From contig NZ_CP011114.1 of the NCBI RefSeq assembly GCF_000993825.1, forward strand, positions 3,782,001-3,846,000: a stretch of 64,000 nt of DNA, written 5' to 3'. Source of the DNA: Paenibacillus durus ATCC 35681 (GTDB lineage: Bacteria; Bacillota; Bacilli; Paenibacillales; Paenibacillaceae). A program made the position numbers and the translations under genes. Position 1 is the stretch's first letter; each line of letters begins with the position of its first letter. Shown here in pieces: positions 52,327 through 62,196 of this stretch. The notes below the pieces were generated by a model. The model saw nothing but the letters and a program-made list of their open reading frames with translations, made no database searches and was not told the DNA's origin.

Positions 52327-52570
52327 ATCCGATCACCCGCCGTTGTATGGGATTTTACCTGAGCGTAAACCGGTCTTCCGGTCAGAAAAGTTATGCGTTT
52401 CCATTATAACCGATAAGGGTGGATGCGGCATACCTGAATTGTGCAAAACTTGAATGGCCTGCTGATTACAAGAAGAAACGGCTTCGCCGTCCTCGAAGGA
52501 GGAGGGCATCCGTTTCTCGTAGAAATATAAGACCAAATGATAAGCGCACAGCTTATAAATTCTTATATTT

Positions 52571-52609
52571 TTAAAAACGCCGCTTCCACACAAATTCGGC
52601 GAAAGCGGC
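52571..52609 (-). terminator. Terminator of the thioredoxin-like gene
   Basis: GCCGCTTTC / GAAGCGGC stem followed on the minus strand by GTTTTTAAAAATA, 10 bp past the stop at 52619. Confidence 0.75.
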
Positions 52610-52618
52610 AAATGGCGA

Positions 52619-52963
52619 TTACTGATGGATGCTCTGATAGACCTCGGTCGCGCGGTTCAGAAAATCTTCGATTTCCTGTCTCGACTTGCGCAGCTTGTTG
52701 ACGAACCGGACCAGTTCCCGGCCTTCCGAGTAGGCGACGAAGCTGGGAATGCCGAGTATATTCTGTTCCTGGCTGACCTCGCCCACCGCATCGACGTCAA
52801 CCTCTACCAGCGTCAGCTTGTCTGCGTAATTCTGTTCGACCTCCGGCATAAACGGATTGATAAACTTGCAATCTCCGCACCAGTCCGCCTTGAATACGGC
52901 CACGGTCAGTCTGGGGGATTGAATGGCAGCCTGAAATTCAGCGGGAGAGCTGATTTTATCCAT
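52619..52963 (-). CDS. Thioredoxin-like protein (YtpP-like)
   Basis: 114 aa from the ATG at 52963 (an in-frame ATG lies 21 bp upstream). Redox motif WCGDC, cis-Pro in GIPSFVAY, and FINPFMPEVE after the active site. The thioredoxin fold is complete. WCGDC instead of WCGPC suggests a bacillithiol- or thiol-specific reductase like YtpP rather than classic TrxA. Confidence 0.85.
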   Translation of the reverse strand: MDKISSPAEFQAAIQSPRLTVAVFKADWCGDCKFINPFMPEVEQNYADKLTLVEVDVDAVGEVSQEQNILGIPSFVAYSEGRELVRFVNKLRKSRQEIEDFLNRATEVYQSIHQ

Positions 52964-53049
52964 ACTTGCACCGTCCCTTCTCATATGACAAATGTCTCTT
53001 GTTACTCTTTAAGTGAAGCAAAATGCACAGCAGAAGTCAACTGCCGCTC

Positions 53050-54675
53050 TTATTCTCTCTCCCGGACGCGCGCCGGTTGCAGCTTCATGAGCGGACTCAG
53101 CAACTTCCGCACCGGACGCGGATAGCTCGCCAGCTCCCCGGCGCTTAATACGCCCAGAACAATCAGCAAGACCAGATAAAGGATCACAACGACTGCGCCG
53201 ACAGCCAGACAGCCCACAAGATAGGCGAGACGCGCAGGCATCATTCCCGTAAGGCTGATGGCCGCCGCATTCAGGCCGTAACCGGCTGCGCCCGATACGA
53301 GCACCGCCAGCAGATACCCGCGCCAGCGCTTGCCCATAATCTCAAAGGGCACAATGCTCCGAAGCAGCCGAAGATTAAGGGCAGTAATGACGATAAAGCA
53401 GAGCGCCGTGGCGATAATAATGCCGTAAATGCCCATGAACCGGCTGAGCAAAACGCTCGCCGCAAGCTTGACGATAATCCCAGCCAGCACGTAGAACATG
53501 GAAATCCGCGATTTGCCCATGCCGAGCAGGATGGAGTTTGAGGTGGTCATCGTTATCTGAAAAATAGTGCCCAGCGTCAGCAGGGCAATCATACCGCTGC
53601 CGGACGGGGTGCTGAAGAGCAGGCCGTTGACCGAGTAGGCCGCAACGACAAGGGACAGCACGATCGGCGTTCCGGTCAGGATCGCAACGCGCATCGCGAG
53701 CGTAATCTGCCGCTTCAGGTGATCCTCGTCACGGCGGGCATAAGCCGCCGAAATGACCGGAATCAGCGAGGTGCTGAGGGCGATTGCCAGCACGGGCGGG
53801 ATACCCGCGATGCTCTGCGCCTTCTGGCCGAGAATACCGAGCAGCCGGGTTGCTTCGGTGCCGCCCACCTGCCCGCTGAGCAGGGGAACGATCAAGGAAG
53901 AGTCGATGAAATAGACCGCCTGAATGGTCATGGATGACAGGATGATCGGAATGGATAAGCTGAAAATATCCTTATAAATCCCGAGCAGCGGCAGTTTGGC
54001 TTCCGAGGAGGCGTGGATACCGCTTTGTTTGTCGCTCCGCTTCATCTTGATGGCGGCGTACAGCATAATGGCGAAAGCCCCGACGCTGCCGAACACGCTG
54101 CCGAACGAAGCTCCCGCCGCCATAACCGGGTTGCCGTAACCCTGGTGAAGCAGGAAAAACGCTAGTAGAATGGCCGTAAACACGCGGGCAATCTGCTCTA
54201 CGATTTGCGAGATTCCGTTGGCCATCATGTTGTTGCGGCCTTGCGAGTATCCGCGCATCATCGCGATTGTAGGGAACAGCAGCAGCGCGGGGGCGATCGC
54301 CCGGATTGCCAGCGTGCTTTCCGGCACGCCAGCATGCTTCGCGAATAGCGGAGCGGCTATGTACAGCGCCGCGCTGATGATTACGCCAGCGACGGCGCCA
54401 AAAATAAGCGCGGCTCGGTAAACCTGCCGCGCTTCGTCCGGACGGTTTAGGGCGTAGCGCTCTGAAACCATTTTGCTGAGCGTGCTGGGAATACCCGCCG
54501 TGGCGAGCGTCAGCAGCATGAGATACACATTGTTGGCCTGCGAGAAGGCCGCATCCCCGACATCGTTAAACAAATGCTCCAGCGGAACCCGCTGAAAAAT
54601 GCCAAGCACGCGCGCCACCAGAGCGGCGGCGGCGAGAATAATCGTGCCTTTGATAAAAGAATCCTTCTTCGACAA
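53050..54675 (-). CDS. MATE-like flippase, SpoVB/MurJ (YtgP-like) family
   Basis: 541 aa from a TTG at 54675 with AAGGGG 6 nt upstream. About 14 membrane helices. GIFQRVPLEHLFND, TAGIPSTLSKMVSER and MMRGYSQGRNNMM match the YtgP/SpoVB group, which flips lipid-linked peptidoglycan precursors. In this group YtgP acts as the vegetative MurJ and SpoVB in spore cortex synthesis; which one this is cannot be settled here. Confidence 0.85.
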   Translation of the reverse strand: MSKKDSFIKGTIILAAAALVARVLGIFQRVPLEHLFNDVGDAAFSQANNVYLMLLTLATAGIPSTLSKMVSERYALNRPDEARQVYRAALIFGAVAGVIISAALYIAAPLFAKHAGVPESTLAIRAIAPALLLFPTIAMMRGYSQGRNNMMANGISQIVEQIARVFTAILLAFFLLHQGYGNPVMAAGASFGSVFGSVGAFAIMLYAAIKMKRSDKQSGIHASSEAKLPLLGIYKDIFSLSIPIILSSMTIQAVYFIDSSLIVPLLSGQVGGTEATRLLGILGQKAQSIAGIPPVLAIALSTSLIPVISAAYARRDEDHLKRQITLAMRVAILTGTPIVLSLVVAAYSVNGLLFSTPSGSGMIALLTLGTIFQITMTTSNSILLGMGKSRISMFYVLAGIIVKLAASVLLSRFMGIYGIIIATALCFIVITALNLRLLRSIVPFEIMGKRWRGYLLAVLVSGAAGYGLNAAAISLTGMMPARLAYLVGCLAVGAVVVILYLVLLIVLGVLSAGELASYPRPVRKLLSPLMKLQPARVRERE

Positions 54676-54701
54676 CCTGTTTCCCCTTCTTTGCAGTGAA
54701 T

Positions 54702-55187
54702 TTAATACAGGCCGATCCAAATAAAGAAGAGGATGACCATAACGATTTGCAGCACAATTTTAACGACCGTGCTGCTGAACAGCCCGAGCAAGGAGCCTGC
54801 GCTGACCTTGAGCGCTTTGCCCGGATCTGATCCGGCGATCATCTCGCCGATAAACGCTCCCAGAAGCGGTCCGATAATCAGGCCGAACGCCGGAATAACG
54901 AACGGCCCCGCGATCAGACCGATTGTGCTGCCGATGATGGAGGAACGGGAACCGCCGAATTTTTTGACGCCCCATGCCCCCACAATATAATCGGCAATGA
55001 ACAGCGCCGCGACGATCAGCGTCTGGATAATCCAGAACCATGGCCCGAACGAGGCGAAGCCGAAGAACCAGCCATAGACGAAAAAGGCAAAGTAAATCGC
55101 CAATGCTCCTGGCAAAATAGGGTAGACGGCCCCGGCCAAGCCGACGGCAAACAGTGCGATAATTAAAACCCATCCGAGAATAGCCAA
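54702..55187 (-). CDS. DUF456-family membrane protein
   Basis: 161 aa from a TTG behind GGAGGGACC. Four or five membrane helices with Gly-rich turns (GPFVIPAFGLIIGPLLGAFIGEMI) characteristic of DUF456. Role unknown. 27 bp upstream of the flippase gene and probably co-transcribed. Confidence 0.85.
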   Translation of the reverse strand: MAILGWVLIIALFAVGLAGAVYPILPGALAIYFAFFVYGWFFGFASFGPWFWIIQTLIVAALFIADYIVGAWGVKKFGGSRSSIIGSTIGLIAGPFVIPAFGLIIGPLLGAFIGEMIAGSDPGKALKVSAGSLLGLFSSTVVKIVLQIVMVILFFIWIGLY

Positions 55188-55240
55188 GCTTGGTCCCTCC
55201 TCAATATTAGGATCTGCGCCCCCAAAGGCTCCGCATCAGT

Positions 55241-56008
55241 TTACAGCTCCCGTGAAGCTGCCGCTTCATCCTGCAAAATAAAACGTCGGATAACCTCGGC
55301 GATTCCATCTTCGTTGTTCGTCGAGGTTACCGCGTCGGCTGCCTGCTTGACGGTATCCTGGGCATTGCCCATCGCTACGCCAAGACCCGCCTGCTGAATC
55401 ACCGCAAGATCGTTCAGGCTGTCGCCGACCGCGACGACCTCCTCCATCTTGATTCCCAGCAAACCACACACTTCTTTGATACCGGACGCCTTGTTCATGC
55501 CGAGAGCATTAATCTCCAGATTATAAGGAGACGAGTTGGTAATCTCCAGACCGCCCATGTCCTGAAGCTTCATCAGCACCTGATGGCGGATCTCATCATC
55601 TTCCGTGTCATAGCCGAATTTCAGCCATTCCCGCCCGTCGATATTGCCGTCCCAGCTTTCCTTGTTATACACTCCATCAACCGAGTACGCCCAGTACCAG
55701 ATGCCATACTCTATCGCAAACGCGTGCATTTGTTTGATCAGCTGCGGGTCCATCAGGGAACGGCGGTACAGCTCATGCGGCGCCCGCCACACTTCACTGC
55801 CGTTCACTGTAACCATCGGCGTTTTCAGCCCAAGCTGCTGGGCGTAAGGATACGCGGAGTTAAACGCCCGCCCGGTGGACAAGCAGACATGAATGCCCGC
55901 GTCCACCGCCTTATGTATCCATTTCACCGTCTCCGGTGTAATCCGTTCTTCACTGTTCAGCAAGGTTCCATCCATATCCAAAGCTAACAGGCGGTATTTG
56001 GCAGTCAT
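55241..56008 (-). CDS. Cof-type HAD phosphatase
   Basis: 255 aa from the ATG at 56008, since GGAGG sits 7 nt upstream. DMDGTLL motif I, CLSTGR motif II and GDSLNDLAVI motif IV with a C2B cap domain between. Such enzymes dephosphorylate sugar or nucleotide phosphates. GNAQDTVKQAADAVT near the end is typical of the family. Confidence 0.92.
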   Translation of the reverse strand: MTAKYRLLALDMDGTLLNSEERITPETVKWIHKAVDAGIHVCLSTGRAFNSAYPYAQQLGLKTPMVTVNGSEVWRAPHELYRRSLMDPQLIKQMHAFAIEYGIWYWAYSVDGVYNKESWDGNIDGREWLKFGYDTEDDEIRHQVLMKLQDMGGLEITNSSPYNLEINALGMNKASGIKEVCGLLGIKMEEVVAVGDSLNDLAVIQQAGLGVAMGNAQDTVKQAADAVTSTNNEDGIAEVIRRFILQDEAAASREL

Positions 56009-56030
56009 CGCCATCCCTCCATTTTATGTT

Positions 56031-58118
56031 TTATTTGTTGGTATTAGCCGCTTGATTCTGCTGCAAACTCTTCTTCGGTACGCCGTTCAGCCCGTACTCC
56101 CAGTCGTAGGCGTCAAAAATTTTGCGCGCCACCGGCGCAGCGCTGTTCGAGCCGAAGCCGCCTTCGGGGATTACGACCGCGACAGCCAGTTTCGGCTTGT
56201 TGCGCGGCGCGTAGGCGATAAAGACGCCGTTGTCGACGGTATATTTTCTTCCTTTACTATAATAATCCTGCTGCGAGGTTCCCGTCTTGCGGGCAAAGTC
56301 GTAAGGGAAGCCGTCAAATACCTTGACATCGCTGTTCATGCCACGCTTGACCTCATTCCAGTAAGCGTCATCCATCTTGACGGTATTCAGTACCTCGCGT
56401 CCGAACGTTTTGACTACTTTTCCCGTGGAGTCCGTGATTTTGTTGACAAGATGCGGCTTGATTCGCTCGCCCTTATTTGCCAAGGTAGACGCATACTGGG
56501 CAAGCTGCAGCGCGGTGTATTTCCCCTGCTGGCCGAACGAGGCATAGACGAGCGCCGCTTGGGGGCTGCCCGCAGCTTCAATATTGGTGTAGTTGATAAC
56601 TCCTCTGTGCTCTTCAGGTAGGTCTACTCCCGTAAAGACACCAAGGCCGAACTCCTTCATATATTTATCCCAAACCTTAATGCCTTCGGAACCATATTTA
56701 TTGTATAATCTCTTGCCTACCATATCCACCATAAAAACGTTAGACGATTGTGCTATGGCCTCAGCCGGATCCATTCTACCTAAAATGTGGCCGGAAGCAT
56801 TGCGCACTCTTGTTTCATGGCCAGCTTTACCGAAATAAGTAATCCCTGTATCCGTGTACCAATCTGAGGTTCCAAAGAGCCCTTCATTTAGCCCAAGCAA
56901 TACACTGAGCGGTTTGACGGTGGAACCCATCAGAACTGTCGAGTCAAAGTTATGGCCCGATCGGCCTGAAGCATTTGGAGTAATCGTACCATTCTGATAG
57001 TAATCTTCAATTTCATTGTAGGTTGCAGTATCCATGCTGCCGCTTGCCCAGACATTCGTATCGTAATCCGGGATGCTGGCCATCGCCACGATATTTCCGG
57101 TATCCACTTCCATCGCGACCGCGTAGCCCGTTACAGCGTCAGGATGCGTTTTTCCCTGAACCGCATGGGTATGCAGCCACTTTAATTGATCGATGATCGC
57201 CTGATCCGTCTTCAGCTGCACATTTTTGTTAATCGTCATCCAGATGTCATTGCCTTTGATGGGAGGAACTACCTTCTCGATTTTCTCGGCCATGTTCTGC
57301 GGATTGATGGAAATTTCCTGATATCCGTTCTGCCCGCGAAGCTCGCGCTGGTACTGAAGCTCAAGACCGTCGAAACCGACGAACTCATCATCTTTATAGG
57401 TGAGACCTGCTGTCGGATGCTCTTTCATCGCATTCAGAACGTCCTGGTAGATGGGGAGACTGTTGGAATTCTTGAACAGCTTGACATAGCCAACCGTCTG
57501 CACCGCTACCGTATCCTTATCGTAATGCCGCACGTTCTCTTCTACGACTTCAAGGCCGGGGTACTCATCCTTATGCTCCATAAAATAAGCAACTTCCTTG
57601 GCGGAGAGCCCCACCTTGATCCGGCGCGGTGTATAGCCGTTGTACTTCCTGAACTTCAAGTCGAGCGAGTCTTTGACCTCTTCCACCGTCATCTTTTTCT
57701 CGTTCGGGTCGCCAAGCTGACTAAATTTATCCACCAGATCCGCTGCCAGCTTGTTCACATTTGCCTTCGCTTCCGGCGTAAAATCCGTAATGCTGGTATC
57801 CTTGTCCGTCTTTGTCGCCGTATACTCCTTGGTCAGCGTAATGTACAGCGATTGGACAGGAGTAGAATATGCGATTTTCTCGCCTCCGGCGGCGAGGATC
57901 GAACCGCGTATGGCGGCAAGCGGCACATTTTTCGTATCCCGGTTCGTCTCTACTTCGGTCAGCGTCGGTCCTTCTACAAATTGCAGTACGGCAAGACGGA
58001 TAATAATTACGCAAAAGATGACAAACGTGCTGAAAAAGAACATATTGATCCGCAGCCCCAGGGTGCTTTTGCTATTGGTCTCGTCCGAAGGCGAGCCCTG
58101 TTTGCGAAAAAGGCTCAC
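56031..58118 (-). CDS. Class B penicillin-binding protein (PBP2/PbpA-like), copy 1
   Basis: 695 aa from a GTG with GGAG 10 nt upstream. One membrane helix, a dimerisation region, and a transpeptidase domain with the nucleophile in GSTVKPLS, SSNVF for the second motif and RKTGTS for the third. It cross-links peptidoglycan outside the membrane. Paired with a paralog 255 bp upstream. It ends KSLQQNQAANTNK, shorter at the C terminus than the paralog. Confidence 0.93.
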   Translation of the reverse strand: MSLFRKQGSPSDETNSKSTLGLRINMFFFSTFVIFCVIIIRLAVLQFVEGPTLTEVETNRDTKNVPLAAIRGSILAAGGEKIAYSTPVQSLYITLTKEYTATKTDKDTSITDFTPEAKANVNKLAADLVDKFSQLGDPNEKKMTVEEVKDSLDLKFRKYNGYTPRRIKVGLSAKEVAYFMEHKDEYPGLEVVEENVRHYDKDTVAVQTVGYVKLFKNSNSLPIYQDVLNAMKEHPTAGLTYKDDEFVGFDGLELQYQRELRGQNGYQEISINPQNMAEKIEKVVPPIKGNDIWMTINKNVQLKTDQAIIDQLKWLHTHAVQGKTHPDAVTGYAVAMEVDTGNIVAMASIPDYDTNVWASGSMDTATYNEIEDYYQNGTITPNASGRSGHNFDSTVLMGSTVKPLSVLLGLNEGLFGTSDWYTDTGITYFGKAGHETRVRNASGHILGRMDPAEAIAQSSNVFMVDMVGKRLYNKYGSEGIKVWDKYMKEFGLGVFTGVDLPEEHRGVINYTNIEAAGSPQAALVYASFGQQGKYTALQLAQYASTLANKGERIKPHLVNKITDSTGKVVKTFGREVLNTVKMDDAYWNEVKRGMNSDVKVFDGFPYDFARKTGTSQQDYYSKGRKYTVDNGVFIAYAPRNKPKLAVAVVIPEGGFGSNSAAPVARKIFDAYDWEYGLNGVPKKSLQQNQAANTNK

Positions 58119-58266
58119 TTTGTTCTCTCCTCAATTATAACATTTAAGAGTACCATATGAATTCCGGAAAGCAGGCTAATGCCTACGGAACCCATTTATT
58201 GTAACATATGGTCCGCTGCGGCTCTAATATTTTCAACACACTTCTGTCGAATGCTTGGAAAAGTTA

Positions 58267-58345
58267 AAGGGACATCTTCCATTTGTGGAGAAATTGAGAT
58301 GACCTAAACAATTTCCATACAAAGAAGACGTCCCCTCTCTTATAT
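58267..58345. repeat. Imperfect long palindrome between the two PBP genes
   Basis: GGGACATCTTC near 58270 pairs with GAAGACGTCCC near 58333, and the inner segments TTTGTGGAGAAATT / AATTTCCATACAAA pair further, giving a hairpin of about 79 nt. It lacks a T-tract on either side, so it is not a standard terminator; a MITE-like element or RNA structure is possible. Confidence 0.5.
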
Positions 58346-58373
58346 ACCGAGTTAAAGGCTGATGTCAGCTCCT

Positions 58374-60470
58374 TTAGTTCGTACCCGTTGTGCCGCTCTC
58401 GCTAGAGCTGCTGCTTTGACCCGCAGATTTCTGCTGAAGGCTCTTCTTCGGCACCCCGTCAAGACCGTACTCCCAGTCGTAGGCGTCGAAAATCTTACGC
58501 GCCACCGGCGCGGCGCTGTTCGAGCCAAAGCCGCCTTCCGGAATAACAACTGCTACGGCAAGCTTCGGATTGTTGCGCGGCGCGTAGGCAATGAAGACGC
58601 CGTTATCTTTTAATACTCCTCTTGCCGCCTGCTGCGAGGTTCCGGTCTTTCGGGCGAAGTCGTAAGGGAAGCCATCAAAAGCGTCAACCTTGCTATTCAT
58701 TCCTTTTTTTACTTCATTCCAGTACGAGTCATCCATCTTAACGGTATTCAGTACCTCGCGTCCGAACGTCTGGACCACTTGCCCCGAGGGGTCCGTGATT
58801 TTGCTAATAAGATGCGGCTTGATCCGCTCGCCCTTATTAGCTAGCGTAGAGACATATTGGGCAAGTTGAAGCGTGGTGTAAGCTCCCTGTTGACCAAAAG
58901 AAGCATAAACCAATGCGGCCTGGGCGCTACCTGCTGCCTTTAGATTCGTATAGTTGATTCTACCTAGAAACTCATTGGGAAGATCAACTTCAGTCGACAC
59001 GCCCAGTCCAAACTCCTTCATATATTTATCCCAAACGTCGATGCCCTTGGAAGGATATTTTTCATAAAGTCTCTTGCCAACCATATCTACCATAAAGACG
59101 TTGGATGAATGCTCAATAGCCAAGGCCGGGTCCATTCCTCCATAGACGTGACCGGAGGCGTTCCGAACCTTTGTTTCATGGCCGACCTTACCGAAGGAAG
59201 TAATCCCTCTATCCGTGTACCAATCTGTTGTTTTAAACAGTCCTTCATTAAGCCCGATCAATACGCTTAGCGGCTTGATGGTCGAACCCATTAGAACAGT
59301 CGATTCAAAATTATTGCCTGATCTCCCTGACGAAATCGGAGTAATCGTACCATTCTGATAGTTGGTTATGTCTAAAGTTTTCGAAATACTGCCGTCAGTC
59401 CATGCATTCGTATCATAATCCGGCATGCTGGCCATCGCCACAATATTGCCGGTATCGACTTCCATTGCGACTGCGTAGCCCGTTATGGCGTTAGGATGCG
59501 TCTTGCCCTGAACGGAGTGCGTATGCAGCCATCTCAGTTGATCCGTTATCGCCTGCTCCGTCTTGAGCTGCACATTTTTGTTGATGGTCATCCAGATATC
59601 ATTGCCCTTGACGGGAGGCACGACCTTCTCGATTTTCTCGGCCATGTTCTGCGGGTTGATGGAAATTTCCTGGTATCCGTTCTGCCCCCGAAGCTCCCGT
59701 TGGTACTGAAGCTCAAGACCGTCGAAACCGACGAACTCATCATCTTTGTAGGTCAGGCCCGCTGTCGGATGATCTTTCATCGCGTTAAGAACGTTCTGGT
59801 AGATGCCAAGACTGTTGGAATTCTTGAACAGCTTAACATAGCCAACCGTCTGCACAGCTACCTTATCCTTGTCGTAATGCCGCACGTTCTCCTCCACGAC
59901 TTCCAGGCCGGGGTATTCATCCTTGTGCTCCATAAAATAAGCGACTTCCTTCGCGGAGAGTCCTACCTTGATCCGGCGCGGTGTGTAGCCGTTGTACTTT
60001 CTGAACTTCAAGTCGAGCGAGTCCTTTACCTCTTCCACCGTCATCTTTTTCTCGCTCGGGTCGCCAAGCTGATTAAATTTTTCCACCAGATTCGCCGCCA
60101 GCTTGTTCACATTCGCCTTGGCTTCAGGAGTATAATCCGTTACCTTGGTGTTCTTGTCCGTCTTTTTCGCCGTATACTCCTTGGTCAGCGTAATGTACAA
60201 CGACTGGACAGGAGTGGAATAAGCGATTTTCTCGCCTCCGGCGGCGAGGATCGAACCGCGCATGGCGGCAAGCGGCACATTTTTCGTATCCCGGTTCGCC
60301 TCCACCTCGGTCAGTGTAGGGCCTTCCACGAATTGCAATACCGCTAGACGAATAATAATTACGCAGAAAATGATAAACGTACTGAAAAAGAACACATTGA
60401 TCCGCAGCGCCAGGGTGCTTTTGCTATTGGTCTCGTCCGAAGGCGAGCCCTGTTTGCGAAAAAGGCTCAC
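58374..60470 (-). CDS. Class B penicillin-binding protein (PBP2/PbpA-like), copy 2
   Basis: 698 aa from a GTG at 60470 behind AAAGGAG. Same architecture as copy 1: SLFRKQGSPSDETNSKS cytoplasmic start, membrane helix, transpeptidase motifs GSTIKPLSV, SSNVF and RKTGTS. The first 320 residues are nearly identical to copy 1; differences cluster in the transpeptidase half (loops around the SSN motif) and in a Ser/Gly/Thr-rich C-terminal tail. A recent tandem duplication with ongoing divergence. Confidence 0.93.
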   Translation of the reverse strand: MSLFRKQGSPSDETNSKSTLALRINVFFFSTFIIFCVIIIRLAVLQFVEGPTLTEVEANRDTKNVPLAAMRGSILAAGGEKIAYSTPVQSLYITLTKEYTAKKTDKNTKVTDYTPEAKANVNKLAANLVEKFNQLGDPSEKKMTVEEVKDSLDLKFRKYNGYTPRRIKVGLSAKEVAYFMEHKDEYPGLEVVEENVRHYDKDKVAVQTVGYVKLFKNSNSLGIYQNVLNAMKDHPTAGLTYKDDEFVGFDGLELQYQRELRGQNGYQEISINPQNMAEKIEKVVPPVKGNDIWMTINKNVQLKTEQAITDQLRWLHTHSVQGKTHPNAITGYAVAMEVDTGNIVAMASMPDYDTNAWTDGSISKTLDITNYQNGTITPISSGRSGNNFESTVLMGSTIKPLSVLIGLNEGLFKTTDWYTDRGITSFGKVGHETKVRNASGHVYGGMDPALAIEHSSNVFMVDMVGKRLYEKYPSKGIDVWDKYMKEFGLGVSTEVDLPNEFLGRINYTNLKAAGSAQAALVYASFGQQGAYTTLQLAQYVSTLANKGERIKPHLISKITDPSGQVVQTFGREVLNTVKMDDSYWNEVKKGMNSKVDAFDGFPYDFARKTGTSQQAARGVLKDNGVFIAYAPRNNPKLAVAVVIPEGGFGSNSAAPVARKIFDAYDWEYGLDGVPKKSLQQKSAGQSSSSSESGTTGTN

Positions 60471-60576
60471 TTTGTTCTCTCCTTTATAATTTGAATTCAT
60501 TAAAATAAATGCCGGAATATGCCTCCATAATCAGACTCATCCATTGTATCACAAGCGAAGCCGCACCTCTAATGCT

Positions 60577-61722
60577 TCAAAGCACACTTTCTTTGATGTG
60601 CGTGGAGTCAAAATCCGCTGGATTAAACCAATCTCCGCTCTTAGCCCAGGTAGAATCCAGAGGAATCCAGGCATTCCGCTCCGGGATATAAACCTCGTTC
60701 CAGGCATGCGGCCCATAGCCGCCGCGTCCGTCGTAACCGCGCCCGGTCACCACCCGCACGTCAAGGCCTTGAGACCTGGCCATCACGGCATACAGCCGCG
60801 CATAATCAATGCATACGCCAAGCCGGGTATCGAAGGTATCCTGCGGCGTCTGTTCTTTCCATATCCGGTTCTGTTCGTAGTTCTCGGCTTTGGCGTAATC
60901 ATAAGAAATTCTCGTTCCGACCCAATCGTAGAGCAGCCGCGCTTTATCTTGATCGCTCTTCGCCTTTCCGGCAATATCCGCCGCAGCAACAGTAATATCG
61001 CTGGAAACGTCCCGGTCGATAATTTCGTATTTTCGCCGGAGGATATCGTTCATTTCCGCCGCAACTGCCTTGGTCAGAACCGGAAGCTTGTCCTGTACCG
61101 CTGTTCCGGTAACAGGCTCAATCAACGACTCGACACTCTGGCGGTATATTGGCGAATCTTCGATATAACGCGCTGCGTCGCTGCTTGGGATAAGACTGGT
61201 TCCCACATACAGAGCGATGATCAGCAGGAGGCACCGGACAGCTCCTATGAAAAGTCCAATACCTGCCCCCCCGAACCGACTTGCCGCCGAGATCTTGCGG
61301 TCCCACAGCCCTCCGGATTTGCGGAAGCGCGGAAGCGGCAGCAAATAAGCCAGAAGTCCCAGAACGATCCGAATCAAGCTGTAGCTTATCATCAGCAGAA
61401 ACAGAAACCGCAGCAGCGGAAGTCCTGCAAGCGCCGATACGGCAGTATAATAAATCTGCTGCCACTGGTTGAGTTCACCCTTGGGAGCCGCCGTATCCGC
61501 AGCCCATGTTTGAACGTATGGCGAAAAATAGGCGGCGGCGAGCGCGGCAAGAATGAGCGCCGCAATCGTCAGAATGCCTGAACCAAGCAGCCCGAATAAT
61601 CTGCCTGCGGACAAAGAAAAGCCCCGCAACCAGCCCTGAATCAACGAAAAGGCGGCAACAACCAGCAATAATAACGTGATGATATTGGCATCACGCAGGC
61701 TCTGCAGCCATTCGTTCAACAT
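60577..61722 (-). CDS. Membrane protein with transglutaminase-like domain
   Basis: 381 aa. Four N-terminal membrane helices in a CvpA-like arrangement (about 10-160), then a transglutaminase-like core: GVCIDYARLYAVMARSQG with the Cys, GPHAWNEVYIPERNAW with the His, and PLDSTWAKSGD with the Asp. Intact Cys-His-Asp triad; the substrate may be cell-wall peptide or protein. CAGGAGG ribosome site. Confidence 0.87.
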   Translation of the reverse strand: MLNEWLQSLRDANIITLLLLVVAAFSLIQGWLRGFSLSAGRLFGLLGSGILTIAALILAALAAAYFSPYVQTWAADTAAPKGELNQWQQIYYTAVSALAGLPLLRFLFLLMISYSLIRIVLGLLAYLLPLPRFRKSGGLWDRKISAASRFGGAGIGLFIGAVRCLLLIIALYVGTSLIPSSDAARYIEDSPIYRQSVESLIEPVTGTAVQDKLPVLTKAVAAEMNDILRRKYEIIDRDVSSDITVAAADIAGKAKSDQDKARLLYDWVGTRISYDYAKAENYEQNRIWKEQTPQDTFDTRLGVCIDYARLYAVMARSQGLDVRVVTGRGYDGRGGYGPHAWNEVYIPERNAWIPLDSTWAKSGDWFNPADFDSTHIKESVL

Positions 61723-61743
61723 GTCTTCCCTCCTGCTCTAGCG

Positions 61744-62196
61744 TTATTGACTCGCACCTTGAGCTTTACGCGCTTCCTCAATGAAGCTCTTCACAGTTTC
61801 ATTCACACTCCACTGGCCGAGGCTGACCCCCCGGAAGGTAACATTAACCTTGTCCTCACCGGCTCTTCCTTTCACCTCAATATTGGGTGTCGTTATCGTA
61901 AAGGTTCCGTCGCTATTTGCGGTATAGACGGCGTCCCGCGCTTCCTTCAGCATCACTTGCTGCGCCTCGTTCTTCAGCGTACCGACCGTCTCCTCTTTTA
62001 CCTTGCTTACTGCATTACCGATCTGATCTATCGTAACTCCGCTGTAAACGAGCAAGCCTCCGATAATAACAATGACAATGGCCCATTTCAGCACCGTTTT
62101 GACCAAATTGACAACTGCGAACAATAGCACAAGCGCAATGACGATAACAAGCCAATTTTCTCTAATAAACTGCGACCACACCTGAGTATCCATCAC
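61744..62196 (-). CDS. Membrane-anchored hypothetical protein
   Basis: 150 aa. Two hydrophobic segments near the N terminus (LVIVIALVLLFAVVNLV; WAIVIVIIGGLLVYSG), then a helical part and a beta-rich end (TITTPNIEVKGRAGEDKVNVTFRG). Start may be GTG 62196 or ATG 62193. 21 bp upstream of the transglutaminase-like gene, likely one operon. Confidence 0.75.
   Translation of the reverse strand: MMDTQVWSQFIRENWLVIVIALVLLFAVVNLVKTVLKWAIVIVIIGGLLVYSGVTIDQIGNAVSKVKEETVGTLKNEAQQVMLKEARDAVYTANSDGTFTITTPNIEVKGRAGEDKVNVTFRGVSLGQWSVNETVKSFIEEARKAQGASQ

Noticed and set aside
52471..52513. AGAAACGG / CCGTTTCT inverted repeat upstream of ctaA as a terminator or riboswitch
   Set aside because: Only 8 bp of stem with a long loop and no T-tract; no known leader structure recognised.
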